Source of the DNA: Mercenaria mercenaria
Taxonomy: Eukaryota; Mollusca; Bivalvia; Venerida; Veneridae
Assembly (NCBI RefSeq): GCF_021730395.1
Contig: NC_069361.1
Location: 74,533,001-74,597,000, forward strand
DNA: 64,000 nucleotides
Reading direction: 5' to 3'
Shown here: positions 58,577-64,000 of the stretch, one piece after another
How positions within the stretch are numbered: the first letter of the stretch is position 1
How the letters are laid out: each line of letters starts with the position of its first letter
Program-made: the position numbers and the translations under genes
The notes under the pieces: model-generated
What the model was told of the DNA's origin: nothing
What the model saw: the letters and a program-made list of their open reading frames with translations, nothing else
Database searches by the model: none

Positions 58577-58813
58577 TGAGCCGTGCCATGGGAAAACCAA
58601 CATAGTGGCTTTGCGACCAGCATGGATCCAGACCAGCCTGCGCATCCGCGCAGTCAGGTCAGGATCCATGCTGTTCGCTAACAGTTTCTCCAATCCCAAT
58701 AGGCTTTAAAAGCGAACAGCATGGAGCCTGACCAGACTGCGCGGATGCGCAGGCTGGTCTGGATCCATGCTGGTCGCACACCCACTATGTTGGTTTTCTC
58801 ATGGCACGGCTCA
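58577..58813. mobile_element. Palindromic TGAGCC...GGCTCA element, copy 4 (most complete)
   Basis: Nearly the full length folds on itself: ends TGAGCCGTGCCATG and CATGGCACGGCTCA, inner arms ggatccagaccagcctgcgc and gcgcaggctggtctggatcc. Flanked by TA on both sides. Confidence 0.8.
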
Positions 58814-59211
58814 TATGATTAGTACCTTTTTAACAATTAAATTCTGAAATACATGAACTTCATCAAATCTACATTGATGACAACAAATTCTTTTATCATG
58901 TTTATTACACAAATACAAATGTAGCTCCTCATGATGTGAAAGAGGTAGACATTTAGCTGAGACAAAACTGTATAAACTGTTTTGATGGAATTCACAACAT
59001 ATAAAATTAATGAGAGTACTTTGTCAGAATATGTGTTCAAATACTGGATGAAAAACATGAATATCTTTATTGCACTTAGTTTGATATAAAATGTAAATCT
59101 CACAACAGGATAAGGAATAGAGAAAAAACGCTTTAAATTATCTGTAAAAGCCAGTTATAGAATGTTGATCTGATAATCCAGTTGTTAAAATTCAACAATA
59201 TTTCAGTTTTG

Positions 59212-59402
59212 TAATGGCAAGCAATTAACCTAACCAGTGTTCCTGGATTCTGTTCCAGTACTAACCTCACCTGTTATTTGTGAGTAACTTCCAATGTCTT
59301 TTATCAAACATCACAGAGAACATACACCTAGCCCAAGGATCGAACTCAAGCCTCTGCAATCTGTAGATCTGCACTCTCTGTTGAGCTAAGCAAGCAAACT
59401 AT
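59212..59402 (-). mobile_element. tRNA-derived SINE, family B, longer copy
   Basis: Minus strand tRNA-like head (TTGCTTGCTTAGCTCAACAG, then GAGTTCGATCC), then a body ending in gaatccaggaacactgg. Compare the short copy at 13395-13520. Confidence 0.65.
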
Positions 59403-59582
59403 AGGTGCTGTAGAGCTATAATGCTGACAAATAGTCCAGGTGAGTGGGAGTGGGAGATTATTTCAGGAACCAGGCAGGCACCTTGATACAGCAACAGATC
59501 TTCTCATATATGATAAATCTGTACATATAAACCATATTTTCAAACCCATGGCAGTGAAAGAAGTTAACCACCTTAGTCACAA

Positions 59583-59625
59583 TGATGAAGATGATGATTA
59601 TCACGATGATGATGATGATGATACA
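59583..59625. repeat. (GATGAT)n microsatellite
   Basis: Imperfect GAT trinucleotide run; an acidic open frame over it is a by-product. Confidence 0.85.
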
Positions 59626-59778
59626 GTTATATATGATATACAACCAGCACCAGTGTTTTTTTATGAACCATTGGAACTAACAGAGTGCTATCTATAATCC
59701 TTTCCAAGATTCACGGAGGAACAAAATCCTATCTGTTAAATATAAGCTGATGTTGTAAGCCATCCTCTTCATGTCTTC

Positions 59779-59934
59779 CTACAAAGTTTCAGATGATACG
59801 CGTGAAGAATAATCGTCTAAACACTGTATAGCTTGACAGACGATGGTGACACCATTTCCATTCTCCTTCATAACAGGGAGATTAAATGTCAATGTATCTA
59901 GTTCATCTGGTTCCATTGCAATGAACACATGTAC
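59779..59934 (-). CDS. Gene 3 last exon (stop codon)
   Basis: 52 codons including TAG at 59779-59781; acceptor ctgtag. EPDELD and QCLDDY are shared with gene 2 exon 5. Confidence 0.88.
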   Translation of the reverse strand, partial: VHVFIAMEPDELDTLTFNLPVMKENGNGVTIVCQAIQCLDDYSSRVSSETL

Positions 59935-61015
59935 CTACAGGAAACCAAGTACAAAATTTTAAAACAAACACATTAAGAGAAGTTCTCATGTTTTCATTTA
60001 ATAGAAAAAGTGCAAATTATCGACTTGTGTAAGAATTCACTCTTCATTTCAATAACTGCCAGAAGTGTCAAAATTCCAAACATTGTACGCTATTCACAAA
60101 AACACAGTCTAACACGTTCAACTGTACTGTAAAAGATAACTTACACATTTTTAATATGTAAAACATGAAGATTAACTTGTGAAAGTTCAAAAAAAAAGTT
60201 ATTAGACAATTTTAGCAGACAACAATTATTATAGTATAAGGATTCATTACACATACACACATGAAATTGCAGCCTTTTAATATACAATATTAAAAAATCA
60301 AGATTACTATTCAATCAATTACAACTGACTAATTTCTGTGGATTTCACGGTTAAGTCAATCCATAAATTCATTTCAATCAAAACAGAAAAATTCCCATTC
60401 ATTTTATGTCCCGAAAGTGAAAACCACATTTTTACATCCCTATGAAATAGCCATTTTGATCAAGGACATGAAAATTTGTGCCTACAAAATTAAATGATTT
60501 CACAGTATTCAAATGGTGAATTTTCAGTAAGTATTTCTTTCAATCAAAGATTTTGAATGACTTTTCAAAGTTTTTCCTTTCGGTTGCCATGGCAACCAGA
60601 GTTCTGCATGGAATTAAATTCTTTGGGCAATTTTGAAAGGGGACCACCCAAGCATCATTCCTGTGAAGTTTGGTGTAAATCTGATGAGTGGTTCTGAAGA
60701 AGAAATTGTTTTTACAAATTGTTGACACACAATACACATCAAGCGGTCACAAAAGCTCACCTTGTCACTACGTGACAGGTGAGCTAAAAAGTTAGTCCTC
60801 CACAAATATTAAAGATTTCACAGTAATTTCTTTGGTTTTAGTAATGCATATCTACAAGTATGTAGTATGAACTTCATTTACAATAAAACAATATGCATGT
60901 ACCTTTCTTTCACCAACAACTTTGAACAGCTCCAGATTAACACCAGACTTGCGCGCTTCCAGCGCAAATTTCGCCTCTCTTGTCCATGTACTAACCAACT
61001 CCTCTGTGCTCTTAC
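59779..61015 (-). CDS. Gene 3: paralogue of gene 2, partial (last two coding exons)
   Basis: Two exons match gene 2 exons 4 and 5: 60903-61015 (113 nt, KSTEELVSTWTREAKFALEA and LELFKVVGERK) and 59779-59934 (156 nt, VHVFIAMEPDELDTLTFNLP, then CLDDYSSRVSSETL and TAG). Intron phases are the same, and the strand is the same, about 17.5 kb upstream (in gene orientation) of gene 2, so this is a head-to-tail tandem duplicate. Exon 4 is one codon shorter. I could not find exons 1-3 between 61016 and 64000, which is filled with repeats; they should lie beyond the window. The reading frame is intact, so there is no sign of a pseudogene. Confidence 0.82.
60560..60790. repeat. Diverged copy of the 446 bp unit, in the gene 3 intron
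   Basis: Shares gttgccatggcaaccagagt, ttttgaaaggggaccaccca and ggtcacaaaagct with 55885-57220. Confidence 0.65.
60903..61015 (-). CDS. Gene 3 penultimate exon
   Basis: Begins GKSTEELVSTWTREAKFALE and ends ELFKVVGERK, flanked by acceptor ...tattttag and donor gtacat. Matches gene 2 exon 4 with one residue deleted. Confidence 0.85.
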
Positions 61016-61109
61016 CTAAAATATGAGATACAATCTTAATTTCAATCTTCAATGAACTTTTTTTTTCAGTTGCAGCACACATCATATAAAGCCAAAAGCC
61101 TTGATGGAC

Positions 61110-62095
61110 TGAACAACAAGAGCACCGCCGTGCGGGTGCAGACGCTCATCTGATTTTTTTGTCTCTGTATATTGTCCTACCATGATTTTCTAAGTCCAAA
61201 AAGGGCCATAATTTTTGCAAAAAGCAATGTAGAGTTATGGTACTTGTTGTGCAGAGTTAGCTTTTAATGGTGAATAACTGCTTCAAGTTTTAAAGCAATA
61301 GATTTGACCGTTAAAGAGAAAAGTTGACCTAAACATAAAACATAACCAAGAAATCTGATATTTTTTAAGTCCAAAAGGGGCCATAATTCTTGCAAAAAGC
61401 AGGATGGAGTTATGTTTCTTGCTGTACAGAGTCTGCTTTGGATGGTGAACAAGAGTTGCAAGTTTTAAAGCAATAGCTTTGACAGTTTAGGAGTGTATGT
61501 TCGGGTTTAACGTCTTTTTCAACAATTTTTCAATCATATAAACGACGGTGTCCACTTGTAGCAGTGAGCACAATGCCCAACTTTATAGTGCTGCCTCACT
61601 GGAATATCACCCCGTAGACACATGACATGATACCCCACCCAGTCACATTATACTGACACAGGGTTGACAAGTCCTAGCACCACCCTCTTAATGATGAGCG
61701 CCAAGCGAGGAAGCTACTAGTACCATTTTTTACGTCTTTGGTATGACGTGGCCGGGGATCGAACCCACCACCTCCCGCACTCGAAGCGGACGCTCTACCA
61801 CTAGACTACCAAGGCGGTTGTAGGAGAAAAGCTGACAAACATAAAACTTAACCAATAAATCTGATTTTCTAAGTCCAAAAGGGGTATAATTCTTGCAAAA
61901 AGCAGGATGGAGTTATGTTTCTTGCTGTACAGAGTCAGCTATTGATGGTGAACAAGCGTTGCAAGTTTTAAAGCAATTAGCTTTGATAGTTTAGGAGAAA
62001 AGTTGACCTAAACATAAAACTTAACCAGGCAACGCCGACGCCAATCAAGTGATGACAATAACTCATCATTTTGTTTTTAAAAAATCACATGAGCT
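61110..62095. mobile_element. Pearl/Helentron-like tandem-core element, copy 1, with nested SINE
   Basis: Left end gagcaccgccgtgcgggtgc and GCTCATCTGATTTTTT; right end (reverse complement) GCTCATGTGATTTTTT. 173-174 bp core units start with aaggggccataattcttgca (for example GGGG at 61377). The SINE at 61494-61820 splits the second unit. Confidence 0.7.
61494..61820 (-). mobile_element. tRNA-derived SINE, family C, full length, with 6 bp target duplication
   Basis: Minus strand begins ccgccttggtagtctagtgg (A box) with GGTTCGATCCCC (B box), about 330 bases in all, and ends GTTGAAAAAGACGTTAAACC. Flanked by TAGGAG (61488-61493 and 61821-61826), inside the pearl-like element. The tail resembles the end of the LINE at 53850-55645. 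Confidence 0.82.
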
Positions 62096-62375
62096 AAAAA
62101 TGAAGTTGAGTCAAAAGTCTGGAGATAAATACAAATATTTGTTATATACCTATATAAATTCTGTAAAAAATACAGCTTGTATTTCACAACTAAATATGAA
62201 CAGGCAGAAAAAAATCTGCATTGTACCTTTTAAATTCTGTATTTTACCTCTTGTACTGTATATGCTGCCAGACTAATTTCATTAATATGGATGACCTGGC
62301 ACAGTTCTATCAACAGCGCACATAAAAACTTCAATAACAAAACAGCAAACAAAAAGGTAGAGGTATATAATAAAA

Positions 62376-62528
62376 GGGTCATTATAACAGTAGCTAGATC
62401 TGGGATTTTGTATTCGGCTCTTGTGGATTTTGGAAGGTTGGACTTGCATGCCTTGTGGGATCAGATCTGGCAAAAATCCATTTGAGCCGAATACAGCATC
62501 CCAGATTAAGCTGCTGTTATAATAACCC
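62376..62528. mobile_element. Foldback MITE, 153 bp, 45-base inverted ends
   Basis: Left GGGTCATTATAACAGTAGCT continuing to gtattcggctc; right end reverse complement GGGTTATTATAACAGCAGCT continuing to gtattcggctc, about 85 percent alike. Lies in the gene 3 upstream/intron region. Confidence 0.7.
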
Positions 62529-63095
62529 TATTATAGCATTAATTTAGGGCTATCAAAAATCACTTCATAGATGTACTAACTTTTTTTTTTCAAACAGTAA
62601 AACCATGACTCTTTAAATGGAAGATAATACATTTTTGTATTCGTAACAGACATATTTCGTTACATCATGTATTTAAGCTTCATTTCAGTTCTCAACAGTA
62701 AACCCTTAACGGCAACTCCTCAAGATGGCTTCTATAGTAATTTTAGTTTGAGAAGAAGCTCCTGTGACAGAAGCTTCCCTGGTTCTTTAGTGGGCCAGGT
62801 AGAAACCACACATACTTGGGGCTTTTTATTAGAATGTCAGTAATTTTAGTTTGATGTGCAGGGAGTATGTACTTTCTACCCCTGGTTTTGTAGTCCATCA
62901 GTGTTACTGATCACTAGACTAATTTGCTTTTAATATTTCCTTATACAATCATGAATCTAGTAGTTAATTTATAGTTGCTGATGAGTACCCATATTAGCCA
63001 CCCCTAGCGACTTGTTTTTTTAGATTTTTTGAGTGAAGTGCAGGAAATATAAGTTGCTAAAGTTTTTAATTTCATGATCTCTGGTCCCAAGGTTA
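62529..63095. other. No feature recognised
   Basis: AT-rich DNA; no exon matching gene 2 exons 1-3 was found here. Confidence 0.45.
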
Positions 63096-63097
63096 TA

Positions 63098-63938
63098 ACA
63101 AGAGCACCGCCTTGAGGGTGGAGATGCTCATCTGATTTTTTTGTCTCTGTATAATAGAAATATTGACCTACCCATGATTTTCTAAGTCCAAAAGGGGCCA
63201 TAATTCTTGCAAAAAGCAATGCAGAGTTACGGTACTTGCTGTGCAGTGTCAGCTTTTGATGGTGAATAAGTGTTGCAAGTTTTAAAGCAATAGCTTTGAC
63301 AGTAAAGGAGAAAAGTTGACCTAAACGCAAAACTTAACCAAGAAATTTGATTTTCTATGTCTAAAAAGGGGAAATAATTCTTGCAAAAAAATGGGTTGGA
63401 GTTATGTTTCTTGCTGTACAGAGTCAGCTTTTGATGGTGAACATGGTTGCAAGTTTTAAAGCAATAGCTTTGATAGTTTAGGAGAAAAGCTGACCTAAAC
63501 ACAAAACTTAACCAAGTAATTTGATTTTCTAAGTCCAAAAGGGGCCATAATTCTTGCAAAAAGCAGGATGGAGTTATGTTTCTTGCTGTACAGAGTCAGC
63601 TAATAATGGTGAACAAGTGTTGCAAGTTTTAAAGCAATAGCTTTGATAGTTTAGGAGAAAAGCTGACCTAAACACAAAACTTAACCAAGAAATTTGATTT
63701 TCTAAGTCCAAAAGGGGCCATAATTCTTGCAAAAAGCAGGATGGAGTTATGTTTCTTGCTGTACAGAGTCAGCTAATAATGGTGAACAAGTGTTGCAAGT
63801 TTTAAAGCAATAGCTTTGATAGTTTAGGAGAAAAGCTGACCTAAACGTAAAACTTAACAAGGCAATGCTGATGCTGACGCCGATCAAGTGATGACAATAA
63901 CTCATCATTTTTTTCTTCAAAAAATCAGATAAGCTAAA
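63098..63938. mobile_element. Pearl/Helentron-like tandem-core element, copy 2
   Basis: Four core units with GGGG at 63194, 63368, 63541 and 63714 (period 173-174). Ends GCTCATCTGATTTTTT and, inverted, GCTTATCTGATTTTTT. Same family and orientation as 61110-62095. Confidence 0.72.
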
Positions 63939-64000
63939 AATGAGTTTGGACACCAGTCTCAAATCTCTAACAGCTGATTGGTTGTTTCTGTACATAGCTT

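Noticed and set aside
61741-61820. Possible tRNA gene (minus strand)
   Set aside because: It is the head of a 327 bp SINE with a target duplication, and the sequence runs on into the SINE body without a Pol III terminator at the tRNA end.
1-64000. Retrovirus, LTR element or Polinton
   Set aside because: No paired long terminal repeats, capsid, integrase or envelope motifs recognised on either strand.

Overview
The window is nuclear DNA of an animal, most likely a heterodont bivalve mollusc (venerid-clam-like). I base this on AT-rich sequence, small exons separated by kilobase introns with ordinary GT-AG sites, and a dense load of repeats I associate with bivalves: tandem-core elements of the pearl/Helentron type, tRNA-headed SINEs, a near-perfect palindromic element with TGAGCC...GGCTCA ends, and degenerate 160-180 bp tandem units. 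The species is not proven by the sequence. There are no bacterial genes, no CRISPR array, and no virus-derived element I could recognise.

Three host genes can be read, all on the minus strand. (1) 9865-30771: a complete 20-exon gene whose exons join in one frame (2841 nt, 946 residues) into signal peptide or signal-anchor, coiled coil, furin-like RHKR site, an uninterrupted Gly-X-Y collagen stretch of 45 triplets, Ig, MAM, Ig, MAM, MAM. Its front end resembles gliomedin/colmedin transmembrane collagens, but the distal module is Ig/MAM. (2) 42196-46363: a complete 5-exon gene for a 213-residue protein that looks like two tandem ferredoxin-like (dimeric alpha-beta barrel, muconolactone-isomerase-like) halves. 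(3) 59779-61015: the last two coding exons of a close paralogue of gene 2; its 5' exons are not visible and probably lie beyond 64000.

Region by region: 1-9864 has no host gene; it holds Penelope-like reverse-transcriptase fragments (about 4.3-7.9 kb), a tRNA-like SINE head and a tandem-core element. 9865-30771 is gene 1, with repeats in its introns. 31644-36616 is a satellite of about 29.5 copies of a 168 bp monomer, 0.9 kb upstream of gene 1. 36617-42195 is repeat-rich intergenic DNA. 42196-46363 is gene 2. 46364-59778 holds a 1.89 kb TTAA-flanked element, degenerate tandem repeats, a decayed L2/CR1-type LINE (53.85-55.65 kb), a 446 bp unit repeated in tandem, two SINEs and a palindromic element. 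59779-64000 is the end of gene 3 plus repeat-filled upstream sequence.

The most notable items are the gene 1 architecture with phase-matched module duplications, the duplicated gene 2/3 family with its internal repeat, a TTAA-target MITE whose empty site survives in a second repeat copy in the same window, and a LINE and a SINE sharing their 3' tails. All gene models were built by eye from splice signals and reading-frame continuity; no transcript or database search was available.
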